From Bacillus mobilis (GTDB lineage Bacteria > Bacillota > Bacilli > Bacillales > Bacillaceae_G): a stretch of 64,000 nucleotides of DNA. The first letter of the stretch is position 1. Every line of letters begins with the position of its first letter. The position numbers were made by a program, and so were the translations under genes. The DNA is taken from the NCBI RefSeq assembly GCF_001884045.1, contig NZ_MACF01000067.1, positions 1-64,000 of the forward strand, given 5' to 3'. Positions 9,101 through 17,026 of this stretch are shown in pieces. A model generated the notes under the pieces. That model was given only the letters and a program-made list of their open reading frames with translations, was not told the DNA's origin and did no database searches.

Positions 9101-11907
9101 ATATAATCGTTATACTAGCTGGGTATGAGAAGGAAATGAAAGAATTCCTCAAAACAAATTCAGGTCTGAAATCTCGATTCCCTTTAAATGTTGACTTCAA
9201 AGACTACTCTCTACAGGAACTTGTTGCGATTGGAGAAAGCATGATTAAAGGAAGAGAATTCATTTTAACAGAAGAGGCAAGAGAGGCTTTAGTGGAAAGA
9301 GTAGAATCTGAAATGCAGCTATCTTCCGCAGAATCAGGAAACGGAAGAATGATTAGAAATATTGTGGAGGAAGGGATTCGTAGACAGTCAGCACGAATTA
9401 GTAAAGGTGAATACGAATATACGGATTCCACAGAACTTATTACTTTCAAAGCACCAGATTTTCTCATAGATAAAAGAGATAAAGATTTTGATTTAGAAAA
9501 AGAACTAGAAAAAATTATTGGATTAACAGACATAAAAGATTTCGTCCGTTCATTAGAAAAACAACTAAGTGCTGAGCAGCTTCGCCAAAGTGCAGGGATT
9601 AAAAACAGAGTTTCTCAAAATTTAAATATGATTTTCACTGGTAATCCGGGGACAGGAAAAACGACTGTAGCTCGTGTAGTTGGTGATTTACTAAAGAGAA
9701 TGGGAATTTTAAAATCTGGACATTTTGTTGAAGTTGATCGAGGTGGGCTTGTTGGACGGTATGTAGGAGAAACAGCACCGAAAACAACTGACAAATTTAT
9801 GTCTGCTTTAGGCGGGATTTTATTTATAGATGAAGCGTATGCGTTAGCTACTGATAGTTATGGAAAAGAAGCGATCGATACAATTGTAAAACTTATGGAA
9901 GATCATCGTGGGAATATAATTGTCATTCTCGCTGGATACGAGAAAGAAATGGAAGAATTCCTCAAAACAAATTCAGGTCTGAAATCTCGATTCCCTTTAA
10001 ATGTTGACTTCAAAGATTACTCTCTACAGGAGCTTGTTGCGATTGGAGAAAGCATGATTAAAGGAAGAGAATTTATTTTAACAGAAGAGGCAAGAGAGGC
10101 TTTAATGGAAAGAGTAGAATCTGAAATGCAGCTATCTTCCGCAGAGTCAGGAAACGGAAGACTGATTAGAAATATTGTGGAAGAAGGGGAGCGTAGACAG
10201 TCAGCACGAATTAGTGAAGATGGATACGAATATACGGATTCTACAGAACTTATTACTTTCAAAGCATCAGATTTTCTCGTAGATACAAGAGATAAAGAAT
10301 TTGATTTAGAAAAAGAACTAGAAACGATTGTTGGATTAACAGACATAAAAGATTTCGTCCGTTCATTAGAAAAACAATTAATTGCCCAGCAACTTCGCCA
10401 AAGCGTTGGGATTAGGCAGAAGTCTTCTCAAAATTTAAATATGATTTTCACTGGTAATCCAGGGACAGGAAAAACGACTGTAGCTCGTGTAGTTGGTGAT
10501 TTACTAAAGAGAATGGGGGTTTTAAAAAGCGGTAAATTGGTTGAGGTGGATAAGAGTAATCTTATTTCCCCTTACGCTGGTCAAACGCCTGAGAAGGTAA
10601 GAGAAGTATTTATGTCCGCGCTTGGTGGAGTACTGTTTATAGATGAAGCATATGCGTTGAGTACTGATAATGTTGGTAGAGAAGCGATTGATACATTAGT
10701 GAAACTAGTGGAAGATCATCGAGATAGCGTTATCGTTATACTAGCTGGATATGAGAAAGAAATGAGGGACTTTTTACAAGCTAACTCAGGCCTGAAATCT
10801 CGATTCCCGAATGATGTATATTTCCCGGATTATTCGGTTGCTGAATTAGTAGAGATTGCAAAGGTAACGACAGAAAAAGAAGGACTGGTATTAGCAGAGG
10901 AGTCCATTGCACCGTTGTCGAAAGTGCTTGCAAGAGAGGTTAAACGTTTGAAAGCCGATGCAGGAAATGGAAGATTGGTACGAAATGTGATTGAGAAAGC
11001 TAAGAGAGAGTTAGATAATCGGATTGTAAATGAAGGAATTCTAGATGAAAATGAAATGGTTACTTTCCTTCCTGAAGATTTTGAGAAGGAACAAAATAAT
11101 ACAAGTGCGGAATTCCAATTAGAAGAACATTTACAAGCAATTATTGGACTGAATGAAGTGAAAGACTTTATGAGAAGTTTACAAGATCAAATTCGAATTA
11201 CACAAACAAGGAAAAACTTAGGTTTGCCAGTAGATGAAGGATCTGCATTACATATGATCTTCACTGGTAATCCAGGAACAGGAAAAACGACTGTAGCAAG
11301 AGTTGTGGCAGAATTACTTTATCATCTAGGAATTCTCTCTTCTAATAAGGTAATTGAAGTAGATCGTTCTGGTCTTGTCGCTGGATATGTAGGTCAAACG
11401 GCTATAAAAACAAAAGAAGTGATTCAATCTGCCCTTGGTGGAGTGCTATTTATTGATGAAGCTTACGCTCTAGCTAAAGATGTAAATACTAGCCATGGTT
11501 TTGGGAAGGAAGCGATTGATACGTTATTAAAAGCGATGGAAGACCATCGTGAAGATTTAATCGTAATTCTTGCTGGTTATACGGATGAAATGGAAGGGTT
11601 TTTAAATACAAATCCAGGACTGAGGTCACGTATTCCAAATAGAATTGAATTTAAAGATTATAGTGTTGATGAGCTACTGCAAATGGGAGAGAAAATGTTT
11701 AAAGAGAACGGATATGCGTTAACAGAGGCTGCTTATGAGAAACTTCGAGAGAAGGCTGAAATAGCTCGAACAGCAGAACAATTTGGTAACGGAAGATATG
11801 TACGTAATGTATATGAGGAAACAAAACGAAATCAAGCAGTACGTTTACGAGGTGTAAATTTAACTCGTGACAATTTGATGAAAATCGAAGAAACTGATAT
11901 TAAGTAA
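6115..11907 (+). CDS. Giant TPR plus multi-CbxX/CfxQ AAA+ ATPase
   Basis: A 1930-residue protein. ATG 6115 is chosen because ATAGGAGGG lies just upstream. Residues about 10-230 are TPR-like. A degenerate AAA module follows: its P-loop position (near residue 317) reads SGRKGTGIYKS, without GKT/S, and its Walker B position reads LYFDNVDK. Then come five CbxX/CfxQ-type AAA+ modules about 271 residues apart, each with the Walker A GNPGTGKTT (near residues 630, 905, 1176, 1447, 1718), a Walker B such as GGVLFIDEAYAL, an SRF or SRI arginine-finger region and an NGRxxRN sensor-2 segment. Family members include RuBisCO activase CbbX, SpoVK and the EccA ATPases of type VII secretion (TPR plus CbxX). 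A single chain could supply most of a hexamer. It probably remodels a protein assembly with the neighbouring Hsp70/J-like pair; the substrate is unknown. Confidence 0.93.
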   Translation: MSTTNLYNKEEFLAFKSLFEANVHSGELSKALTQIEGLLAKYPDHPGLFYLAGLLFLHNRNYDKAKMYFEKALSLDESNSEYMVYLGITYVELNELNQAETLLLSAYNLGEADITTLMGLGKLYLKQENYEKSRFYFNKVLSQDASHHEANFRIGQAYLFEKKHVQQAITYFEQALKSGKSEELEYYYAKALLQSEMEAQCIKCCKKFLMRNPNSSWADRFRELMLQAQGVDMKQPPKEEYKQQRRRDPNYDSNTGEQNRNNEIDKYKRVFEDGKKRLNSYILGQEEFIDQLCTGYMRSFIYERPDANLRNVIFVSGRKGTGIYKSVKYLTAIMNEYDLYEKPDVHYIDISSSLGASDIESTFLSDVYRGIRSKSDVLYFDNVDKCPPNLISKLSELIMNGKIKLKDRYIYNANWQALEKTYSSLAEKSIDSIQIENKLIILSTEKDLKDIRTMFPATVLEKIVDYPQTSVLPLRTLTKISDRYLKKYQKRIHTKLQVNMNYTHGVSDFIVEKANLAMGVHGIKSYIEDDIYQAITNLRISGKVEPGIIYQLTASDELYLDDGVEKIQVTRKKAGAENLENIKKEFEKVIGLNAVKERVFQLEEFLALQKIRQTRGSKQTRLTMNFIFTGNPGTGKTTIARLVSKYLKALGYLSSGHLVEVDRSRLVGQYIGHTAPKTQAVIDSAKGGVLFIDEAYSLARGGGNDFGKEAIDTIVKGMEDLREDLVVILAGYKDEMDGFLKTNPGLQSRFNNHIDFPDYTSEELFMISEKIVESEGFTIEDDLKDDLIEEFTRKQIPGKNDSGNGRLARNIVEKAMVEQAARLQNSGDTLKLLSDEELNMLTKEDFGLGAENTFDLNAELDKIIGLDQVKEFMREMELQLVAQKKRKTAGLHSTMNQSLNMIFTGNPGTGKTTVARLLGTMMKEMGILKSGHFVEVDRGGLVGRYVGETAPKTTDKFMSALGGILFIDEAYALATDSYGKEAIDTIVKLMEDHRENIIVILAGYEKEMKEFLKTNSGLKSRFPLNVDFKDYSLQELVAIGESMIKGREFILTEEAREALVERVESEMQLSSAESGNGRMIRNIVEEGIRRQSARISKGEYEYTDSTELITFKAPDFLIDKRDKDFDLEKELEKIIGLTDIKDFVRSLEKQLSAEQLRQSAGIKNRVSQNLNMIFTGNPGTGKTTVARVVGDLLKRMGILKSGHFVEVDRGGLVGRYVGETAPKTTDKFMSALGGILFIDEAYALATDSYGKEAIDTIVKLMEDHRGNIIVILAGYEKEMEEFLKTNSGLKSRFPLNVDFKDYSLQELVAIGESMIKGREFILTEEAREALMERVESEMQLSSAESGNGRLIRNIVEEGERRQSARISEDGYEYTDSTELITFKASDFLVDTRDKEFDLEKELETIVGLTDIKDFVRSLEKQLIAQQLRQSVGIRQKSSQNLNMIFTGNPGTGKTTVARVVGDLLKRMGVLKSGKLVEVDKSNLISPYAGQTPEKVREVFMSALGGVLFIDEAYALSTDNVGREAIDTLVKLVEDHRDSVIVILAGYEKEMRDFLQANSGLKSRFPNDVYFPDYSVAELVEIAKVTTEKEGLVLAEESIAPLSKVLAREVKRLKADAGNGRLVRNVIEKAKRELDNRIVNEGILDENEMVTFLPEDFEKEQNNTSAEFQLEEHLQAIIGLNEVKDFMRSLQDQIRITQTRKNLGLPVDEGSALHMIFTGNPGTGKTTVARVVAELLYHLGILSSNKVIEVDRSGLVAGYVGQTAIKTKEVIQSALGGVLFIDEAYALAKDVNTSHGFGKEAIDTLLKAMEDHREDLIVILAGYTDEMEGFLNTNPGLRSRIPNRIEFKDYSVDELLQMGEKMFKENGYALTEAAYEKLREKAEIARTAEQFGNGRYVRNVYEETKRNQAVRLRGVNLTRDNLMKIEETDIK
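8914..9908 (+). repeat. Intragenic repeat: near-identical AAA modules 2 and 3
   Basis: Bases 8914-9095 recur without a mismatch at 9727-9908, an offset of 813 bases (271 codons). Flanking DNA also matches well, for example around 9142 and 9955. The block covers the pore-loop to Walker B part of AAA modules 2 and 3. Modules 3 and 4 also share long stretches before and around the P-loop. Confidence 0.9.
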
Positions 11908-11936
11908 AAAGCTTGGGCCGAAGCCCAAGCTTTTTT
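11908..11936. terminator. Bidirectional terminator between AAA+ gene and prsA
   Basis: GCTTGGGC (11911-11918), CGAA loop, GCCCAAGC (11923-11930), flanked by A5 and T6. It serves the plus-strand AAA+ gene and the convergent prsA. Confidence 0.9.
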
Positions 11937-11943
11937 CACTTCA

Positions 11944-12807
11944 TTATTTCTTTTCGTCTTTTTTAGCGTCAGCTTTTTGCTCTTTGAAAAGATCTTTTAA
12001 ATCTTTATCATCAACTTTTACGTCAGCTTTTTTGATTTCTTTCATCATAAGATCGTTCATGAATTCGCCGTCTTGTGCTTTCTTCTGAACGATTTCTTTT
12101 TTGATGTCAGCTTTTGATTGTTCGAAAGATTTTTCTGGTTCTTTAATGTCTGTTACTTTAATGATGTGGTAACCGAATTGTGATTTCACAGGCTCGCTTA
12201 CTTCATCTTTTTTCAATTTATAAGCAGCATCTTCGAATTCTTTAACCATTTTACCAGGTCCGAAGAATCCTAAGTCGCCACCTTTTTCTTTTGAACCAGT
12301 ATCTTCAGAGTATTGTTTTGCTAACTCTTCGAAAGATTTACCTTGTCCAAGTTCTTCTTTTACCTTTTTAGCAGTCGCTTCATCTTTTACAAGAATGTGG
12401 CTTGCTTTAATTTCAGGCTTGTAGTTATCTTTTAATTCTTTATCAGTGATTGTTTTCTCGATAGCTTTTTCTTGCGCTAATTGAGCACGCACACCAGTTT
12501 TTAACGTTTCTTCTTTAATACCTTGTTGTTTTAATAGTGTATCGAATTGATCACCGTATTGTTTTTTCATTTCATCGAACTTTTTGTCTACTTCTTTGTC
12601 TTCAACTTTGTAGTTTTTAATAAGTACTTTTTCCATAACCATGTTGTTTAGTACTTGTTTACCAGCTTGTGTTTTCATTTGCTCGTAGAACTCGTCTTTT
12701 GTAATGTCACCAGCTTTAGATGTAACAATTTTGTCTGATGATGATGTTCCACATGCTGATAATGCGATTACACTTGTTGCGGCTAAGGCAAGCATAGCTT
12801 TCTTCAT
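11944..12807 (-). CDS. prsA: PrsA foldase, parvulin-type peptidyl-prolyl isomerase lipoprotein
   Basis: A 287-residue exported lipoprotein that folds secreted proteins at the outer face of the membrane. The signal peptide ends in the lipobox LSAC with Cys19 as the lipidated residue. An N-terminal chaperone region precedes the parvulin PpiC domain (about 133-225), which has ASHILVKDE at its start, the [14 protein letters not shown] segment, and FGYHIIKV at its end. A Lys/Asp-rich tail follows. The next genes (yhaI, hpr, yhaH, hit, ecs) keep the B. subtilis prsA neighbourhood. The B. cereus group usually has several prsA paralogues; this is the one in the ancestral position. The upstream leader contains inverted repeats. 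Confidence 0.95.
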   Translation of the reverse strand: MKKAMLALAATSVIALSACGTSSSDKIVTSKAGDITKDEFYEQMKTQAGKQVLNNMVMEKVLIKNYKVEDKEVDKKFDEMKKQYGDQFDTLLKQQGIKEETLKTGVRAQLAQEKAIEKTITDKELKDNYKPEIKASHILVKDEATAKKVKEELGQGKSFEELAKQYSEDTGSKEKGGDLGFFGPGKMVKEFEDAAYKLKKDEVSEPVKSQFGYHIIKVTDIKEPEKSFEQSKADIKKEIVQKKAQDGEFMNDLMMKEIKKADVKVDDKDLKDLFKEQKADAKKDEKK

Positions 12808-12841
12808 TCGATAAACACTCCTACTATTATGTATTTTTAAT

Positions 12842-12959
12842 TTATCCTACCCAATGAATTTTAGTTCACAAGAGCCCGATTAAGTCTCACTGATACTTTT
12901 GCTTTTTGTATTGGTAAAGCGCGCTTAACAGGGCTTACCGAGGCTTTAGGATAAAGTTA
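12842..12959 (-). other. Structured upstream region of prsA
   Basis: On the minus strand this region starts near CTTTATCCTAAAGCC and ends near GGTAGGATAAAT, so its edges are inverted copies of TTTATCC. Inside, AAGCCCTGTTAAG and CTTAATCGGGCTCTT can pair with few mismatches. It may be a small mobile repeat or a structured leader. No known riboswitch consensus is visible. Confidence 0.4.
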
Positions 12960-13128
12960 AGATGCGTGTCATTTATTTCATAGTATAAGCAATATGTACA
13001 AAATTTAATATATCATATTTCGACTCGATTTCATATTGATAAAGAAAATTTAACCAGTATGTGTCAGATTTTGAAGGTGTTCCATATTGGGCGCATGCCG
13101 CATATACAGAAAAGAGGAGGGGATGGGG

Positions 13129-13200
13129 ATGAATTCTCAACTTATTTTATTACTTGTACTGTTTATTTTATTGGTTATAGTAGGTATAATTTGCTTATAG
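13129..13200 (+). CDS. 23-residue micro-membrane protein, YjcZ-like
   Basis: ATG 13129 follows the strong ribosome binding site AAGAGGAGGGG with good spacing and runs to TAG at 13198. The peptide MNSQLILLLVLFILLVIVGI plus three residues is a single hydrophobic helix resembling the C-terminal half of YjcZ-family sporulation micro-proteins (VVLFILLIIVG). A second YjcZ-like gene occurs near 19000. I infer a small membrane protein, perhaps made in sporulation. A terminator lies just after it. Confidence 0.6.
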   Translation: MNSQLILLLVLFILLVIVGIICL

Positions 13201-13205
13201 AGGAA

Positions 13206-13238
13206 AAAAGTGAGGAAGGGGCTTCCTTCCTCACTTTC
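13206..13238. terminator. Hairpin terminator shared by micro-gene and minus-strand 64-aa gene
   Basis: AGTGAGGAAGG (13209-13219) and CCTTCCTCACT (13225-13235) pair perfectly. The A-run at 13204-13209 gives a U-tract on the minus strand, so it best terminates the minus-strand gene, whose stop codon lies in the stem. Confidence 0.75.
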
Positions 13239-13425
13239 CATGAAATATAATTTCTATATAACTAGAAATTAATAAAATTGTTATACATACATTAATAACC
13301 CGAAAGACACTGGGTTGGCGGCTCGCAGCTATTTGTTTTCGTTCACACAGTGTATGTGTCATAAAATTCGTGTAAAATATAACAAGAAGTGCGAATGCGA
13401 CAAAAACAACTGTTATAAGTGTCAT
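13231..13425 (-). CDS. Small two-helix membrane protein
   Basis: A 64-residue protein with the ribosome binding site AAGGAGGT about 9 bases before ATG. It has an N-terminal hydrophobic helix (LITVVFVAFALLVIFY), a basic loop (CERKQIAASRQP) and a second helix (VINVCITILLISSYIEIIF). Its place between prsA and yhaI matches the small yhaK/yhaL-type genes of B. subtilis, but I cannot confirm identity from sequence. Function unknown. Confidence 0.75.
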   Translation of the reverse strand: MTLITVVFVAFALLVIFYTNFMTHTLCERKQIAASRQPSVFRVINVCITILLISSYIEIIFHGK

Positions 13426-13543
13426 GAGGCGAGACCTCCTTTTGGCTAAAATACATATACTTTATATATTGTATCATACGATATTTTGTTCGTGTTATAA
13501 AATTCAGAAATAGAAGACTTTGTGTTAGAAAGTGAGGGAGAAA

Positions 13544-13879
13544 ATGGACGTTGTTAGAAGATTAGAACAAGCTGAATACTACGTAGACCTACTATTTAAA
13601 ATGATTGATGAAGAAAAGTGTCCATTTTATTCTTTAATCATAAAGAAAAAAGCTCGCAAAAAAGATATTGAACGTATACTAAATCTTTGTGAAATACTGA
13701 ACGAGCAATATGTAGTGGAAAAAGCAGAAGGGCTTCTGTTGTTCGATGCGCTGTTAGATCAATTTGAAAAAGCGCTTCCACATCAGCTCGAAGTACACGA
13801 AACTGCGGAAGCGCTAGCAAAACAAGGTTTATTTAACCCGCTTATGAATGAATTCTTAAGCATGATTGCGAAAAAATAA
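13544..13879 (+). CDS. yhaI: YhaI-like DUF1878 protein
   Basis: A 111-residue soluble helical protein; ATG 13544 follows GTGAGGGAGAAA. It has no signal peptide or membrane helix. Its length, the charged segment IIKKKARKKDIERIL and its place beside hpr match YhaI of B. subtilis (DUF1878). Function unknown. It converges on hpr with only 5 bases between the stop codons, so the two transcripts may overlap. Confidence 0.8.
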   Translation: MDVVRRLEQAEYYVDLLFKMIDEEKCPFYSLIIKKKARKKDIERILNLCEILNEQYVVEKAEGLLLFDALLDQFEKALPHQLEVHETAEALAKQGLFNPLMNEFLSMIAKK

Positions 13880-13884
13880 ATAGA

Positions 13885-14442
13885 TTACTTCTTAACTAAC
13901 TTCTGATCGGATTCCGTAAAATTCTCCTCAATATTCTCTAATGATTTCTCAAAAATATCGATGAAGTCTTGTCCGTAAATGTTACGCAAGATAGCGATAA
14001 GTTCGATATTTTCTGGGAACTTACCATAGAAATTACGAAGTGCAAGAGCCCCATTAAATACAGAGTTATTTTCAGGATCATACTCCTCCATTAAGCGAAG
14101 TAGTAATTCTTCCCCTTTGTCTGTAATCTCAATGTACGTATTTCGTTTATCATCTTCTTTTTTCGAGAATACAAGATAGCCGCGTTCTTCCAGCTTTTTC
14201 GAGAAGTTAAACGCCGTTGATACGTGCATAACTCCAAACTTAGCAATCTCAGAAATAGAAGCCCCTTTTAAATGATAAGCGATTGACAGAATATGATGCT
14301 CATTAATGTTTAAATCGTAAGGCTTAATCCACTGTTGCCAATCTTTCTCTACACATTTCCATAACGCTTTCGATAATTGAGCAATGCGTTGGCTGAAAAT
14401 CATCGCTTCTTTTACCGAGTAATCTTTTTCTCCACTTTTCAT
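13885..14442 (-). CDS. hpr: ScoC/Hpr MarR-family transition-state regulator
   Basis: A 185-residue MarR-type DNA-binding protein. In B. subtilis, ScoC (Hpr) represses extracellular protease genes and sporulation functions in the transition state. The winged helix spans about residues 45-120: [15 protein letters not shown], then [20 protein letters not shown] (recognition region), then the wing with [17 protein letters not shown]. Length and the prsA-yhaI-hpr-yhaH order agree with ScoC. GTGGGTGAG lies upstream of ATG. The C-terminal 65 residues are the ScoC-specific extension. Confidence 0.93.
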   Translation of the reverse strand: MKSGEKDYSVKEAMIFSQRIAQLSKALWKCVEKDWQQWIKPYDLNINEHHILSIAYHLKGASISEIAKFGVMHVSTAFNFSKKLEERGYLVFSKKEDDKRNTYIEITDKGEELLLRLMEEYDPENNSVFNGALALRNFYGKFPENIELIAILRNIYGQDFIDIFEKSLENIEENFTESDQKLVKK

Positions 14443-14652
14443 TTACTCACCCACTTTAACATTCTTTTTCATTACTATCTATTATGCCAGTAAAATAAAA
14501 ATTAATAAAGTCTTTTTGTGAGAATTGTGAAAATTTTTTGGAAAAATGACATTCTATACAAATCATGCATAACTATGGAAGCGTTTTATGAGTCGTGAAT
14601 ACATGCGTTGTCCATACATGTTAAGTGATAACATATATTGTAAATGCATAAA

Positions 14653-14688
14653 AACACGGCATATCTGTGTGATATGCCGTGTTAAGGT
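14653..14688 (-). terminator. Terminator downstream of yhaH
   Basis: AACACGGCATATC (14653-14665) pairs perfectly with GATATGCCGTGTT (14671-14683). Read on the minus strand, a run of five U follows. It lies about 60 bases past the yhaH stop. Confidence 0.85.
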
Positions 14689-14740
14689 CAATTTATATAA
14701 AAAATATTTGTTATATGCAAAAAACTAAGCAGGAATTTGT

Positions 14741-15103
14741 TTACGCTTTTTCTGGAACAGCTTCTTGTAGTTTCTCAATTGATTTTTGAATGTCCAAAAT
14801 CTCTTTCTCAATATGGCGTTTGTTTTGAGAAATGTCTTGCTTCCAGTTCGAAAGCGTGTCTTGCATATCGTCTTTTAATTCTTGAAACACTTCTTTACCT
14901 TCTGAAGCAGTTTCAACGATTTGACGTTTTAATAATTTTGTATCAGCTGTAATATCAGCTAAAGTCTTTTTAATATCAGTTCCTTTTTCTTTCAGCTTGC
15001 CGCGCATAGCTTTACCAGAAGAAGGAGTAGAGAAAAGAACGGCTAGTCCAGCAACTGCTCCGCCGCAAATGACACCTGTAATAAAGGATTTAGCTTTTGA
15101 CAT
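14741..15103 (-). CDS. yhaH: YhaH, YtxH-type membrane-anchored protein
   Basis: A 120-residue protein; the start at 15103 is preceded by AAGGAGG. The N-terminus carries a short hydrophobic helix (SFITGVICGGAVAGLAVLFSTPSSG) typical of the YtxH/Gp-stress family, followed by a long charged helix with coiled-coil character (KEKGTDIKKTLADITADTK and on). The family is linked to general stress and the cell envelope. Its place between hpr and hit matches B. subtilis yhaH. The trpP and serC genes that lie near here in B. subtilis are absent. Confidence 0.85.
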   Translation of the reverse strand: MSKAKSFITGVICGGAVAGLAVLFSTPSSGKAMRGKLKEKGTDIKKTLADITADTKLLKRQIVETASEGKEVFQELKDDMQDTLSNWKQDISQNKRHIEKEILDIQKSIEKLQEAVPEKA

Positions 15104-15288
15104 AAAAGGAAACCTCCTTATTTTTTGTTCGTATTCATGATGTGAAAAAATATGCATATCTTTAAGACAAGGGCAAGAAAAGTGTGCAGTGCACAGTCCC
15201 TAGCATCTTGAGTGAAGAAACAAGCCGTGCAATATTTAATCACTTTAGGAAAGTGGCTTGTTATGTATTACTTCTTATTATAGTGTCA

Positions 15289-15723
15289 CTATTTCACACT
15301 ATTTGCAATTGTACTTGCGATGTTTTGTAAATTTTCCATTGTGTATTCATTTTGATGTGATTTCCAAACAGCACCGAAACCATCGTTTTCACCGTAGCGT
15401 GGAATTAAATGAAGGTGGAAGTGGAACACAGTTTGTCCAGCTTTTTCACCGTTATTGTTAAGTAGGTTAAAGCCAACTGGATTAAACTCTGCTTTAATCG
15501 CATTTGCGATTTTCGGAACGACAGAAAAAATGTGTGATGCGATTTCTGGCGTTAACGCAAAAATGTCTTGTTTGTGAACTTTTGGAATAACAAGAGTATG
15601 TCCTTTTGTTACTTGACTAATATCTAAAAATGCAAGCACATGTTCATCTTCGTATACTTTTGAGCAAGGGATTTGCCCATCAATAATTTTACAAAAAATA
15701 CAATTGTCCGCTGTATGATTCAT
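15289..15723 (-). CDS. hit: HIT-family nucleotide hydrolase
   Basis: A 144-residue histidine-triad protein. The start at 15723 is chosen because AAAGGATGAG precedes it; longer upstream starts lack a site. A CxxC zinc pair (CIFCKIIDG) near residue 8, LDISQVTKGHTLVIPK, and the catalytic HFHLHLIPR near residue 95 define the family. Members hydrolyse nucleoside phosphoramidates or dinucleotides. In B. subtilis it lies upstream of ecsABC in the opposite direction, as here. Confidence 0.95.
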   Translation of the reverse strand: MNHTADNCIFCKIIDGQIPCSKVYEDEHVLAFLDISQVTKGHTLVIPKVHKQDIFALTPEIASHIFSVVPKIANAIKAEFNPVGFNLLNNNGEKAGQTVFHFHLHLIPRYGENDGFGAVWKSHQNEYTMENLQNIASTIANSVK

Positions 15724-15788
15724 TGATCTCATCCTTTCAAATATCCTTAGCCGTATTTTACCATAATTACATAAGAGAACAAACACGA

Positions 15789-15819
15789 AAAACAGGAAGC
15801 TGACTCAGCTTCCTGTTTT
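15789..15819 (-). terminator. Orphan terminator between hit and the GACACCCC repeats
   Basis: AAAACAGGAAGCTG (15789-15802) and CAGCTTCCTGTTTT (15806-15819) pair perfectly with a 3-base loop. It lies upstream of hit and no annotated gene reads into it, so it may end a minus-strand RNA from the repeat region to its right or insulate hit. Confidence 0.75.
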
Positions 15820-15860
15820 CTGAAGAGGGATTGAAAAAGCATTATCGTAATTTACGTTTC

Positions 15861-16079
15861 GCAGACACCTCATTTATTTAAGAAATGCACGGTAAATCGG
15901 CTAAAGTTTCTGCCGTAGACACCCCATTTTCAAGTGAAATGAATTGCAATCTTTATAAAGGGAAATTGTTTATTTTTTAAAACAGTATATGCTCTTTCGG
16001 AGACACCCCGTTTCTAAAATGAAACAAATGATCTGGTTATGTGTAAATTTCTTTGTCCAACATGGACACCCCATTTCAT
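15861..16079. repeat. Four-copy AGACACCCCATTTC repeat cluster
   Basis: Copies start at about 15863 (AGACACCTCATTT), 15917 (AGACACCCCATTTT), 16001 (AGACACCCCGTTTC) and 16064 (GGACACCCCATTTC), spaced 54, 84 and 63 bases. Each of the first three is preceded by a TTTCGnA- or TTTCTGCCGTA-like segment and followed by a GAAAT or GAAAC that can pair with its ATTTC part, giving small hairpins. The region holds no ORF and lies upstream of ecsA. Confidence 0.75.
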
Positions 16080-16282
16080 GATGACTTCACTATGTTGTTG
16101 TACTCATCAATTGGTGGTTGCTTTTTCAATGTGTTCCTTCTTCCTTAATTATGATGTCCGCTTTCGTAAAAATATATGCGAACAAATTTAAATTTTTTTT
16201 GAGGGCATCGATACTATGTAGTGCAGCGCTATTTTTGGTAAGATGAATATAGAATGAATACTAATGAAGAAAGTGGTGTCAT

Positions 16283-17026
16283 ATGAGCGAGTTATTGCGT
16301 GTAGAAAATGTTACAGGAGGATATACGAAACGCCCTGTACTAAAAGATGTTTCGTTCTCTGTGAATAAAGGCGAACTTGTCGGCTTAATCGGTTTAAATG
16401 GAGCGGGTAAAAGTACGACGATTAAACATATTATCGGCTTAATGGAACCGAAAAAAGGAACTGTCACAATTAATGGGAAAACAATTCGTGATGATATGAC
16501 AGCGTACCGTTCTAGTTTTTCGTTCATCCCAGAAACACCAGTATTATATGACGAGCTAACGCTAGAAGAACATTTGAAGTTAACAGCGATGGCGTACGGT
16601 GTCGATGAAAAACAATACGAAGAACGTGTAGGACAACTATTACAAGAATTTCGTATGAAAAATCGTTTAAAGTGGTTTCCATCTCATTTCTCAAAAGGGA
16701 TGAAACAAAAAGTAATGATTATGAGTGCGTTTTTAGTGGAGCCATCTCTTTACATTGTGGACGAACCATTCGTTGGACTTGATCCGTTAGCAATTCAATC
16801 ACTCCTTCAAATGATGGATCAAATGAAAAAAAGTGGCGCAGGTATTTTAATGAGTACACATATTTTAGCGACGGCAGAGCGTTATTGTGATTCATTCATT
16901 ATTCTGCATCAAGGTGAAGTAAGAGCGAAGGGAACATTATCTGAACTGCAATCACAGTTTAATATGCCAGGTGCAACGTTAGATGATATTTATATTGCAT
17001 TAACGAAGGAAGAAGATTATGAATAG
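16283..17026 (+). CDS. ecsA: EcsA, ABC transporter ATPase
   Basis: A 247-residue ATPase of the Ecs transporter, which in Bacillus affects secretion, sporulation, competence and intramembrane protease RasP activity. Walker A is GLNGAGKST (about residue 40), the signature is FSKGMKQKV, Walker B is LYIVDEPFVGLDP, and the switch histidine lies in STHI. ATG 16283 follows GAAAGTGGTG. The gene overlaps ecsB by 8 bases, indicating translational coupling, and ecsC follows closely, so it is a three-gene operon. Confidence 0.96.
   Translation: MSELLRVENVTGGYTKRPVLKDVSFSVNKGELVGLIGLNGAGKSTTIKHIIGLMEPKKGTVTINGKTIRDDMTAYRSSFSFIPETPVLYDELTLEEHLKLTAMAYGVDEKQYEERVGQLLQEFRMKNRLKWFPSHFSKGMKQKVMIMSAFLVEPSLYIVDEPFVGLDPLAIQSLLQMMDQMKKSGAGILMSTHILATAERYCDSFIILHQGEVRAKGTLSELQSQFNMPGATLDDIYIALTKEEDYE

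Noticed and set aside
9204-10346. Two similar minus-strand 109-codon frames inside the AAA+ gene
   Set aside because: They mirror the duplicated AAA modules and have no start signals.
13059-13250. 63-codon plus-strand frame overlapping the micro-gene
   Set aside because: It has no ribosome binding site and random composition; the 23-codon frame inside it has a strong site and a membrane helix.
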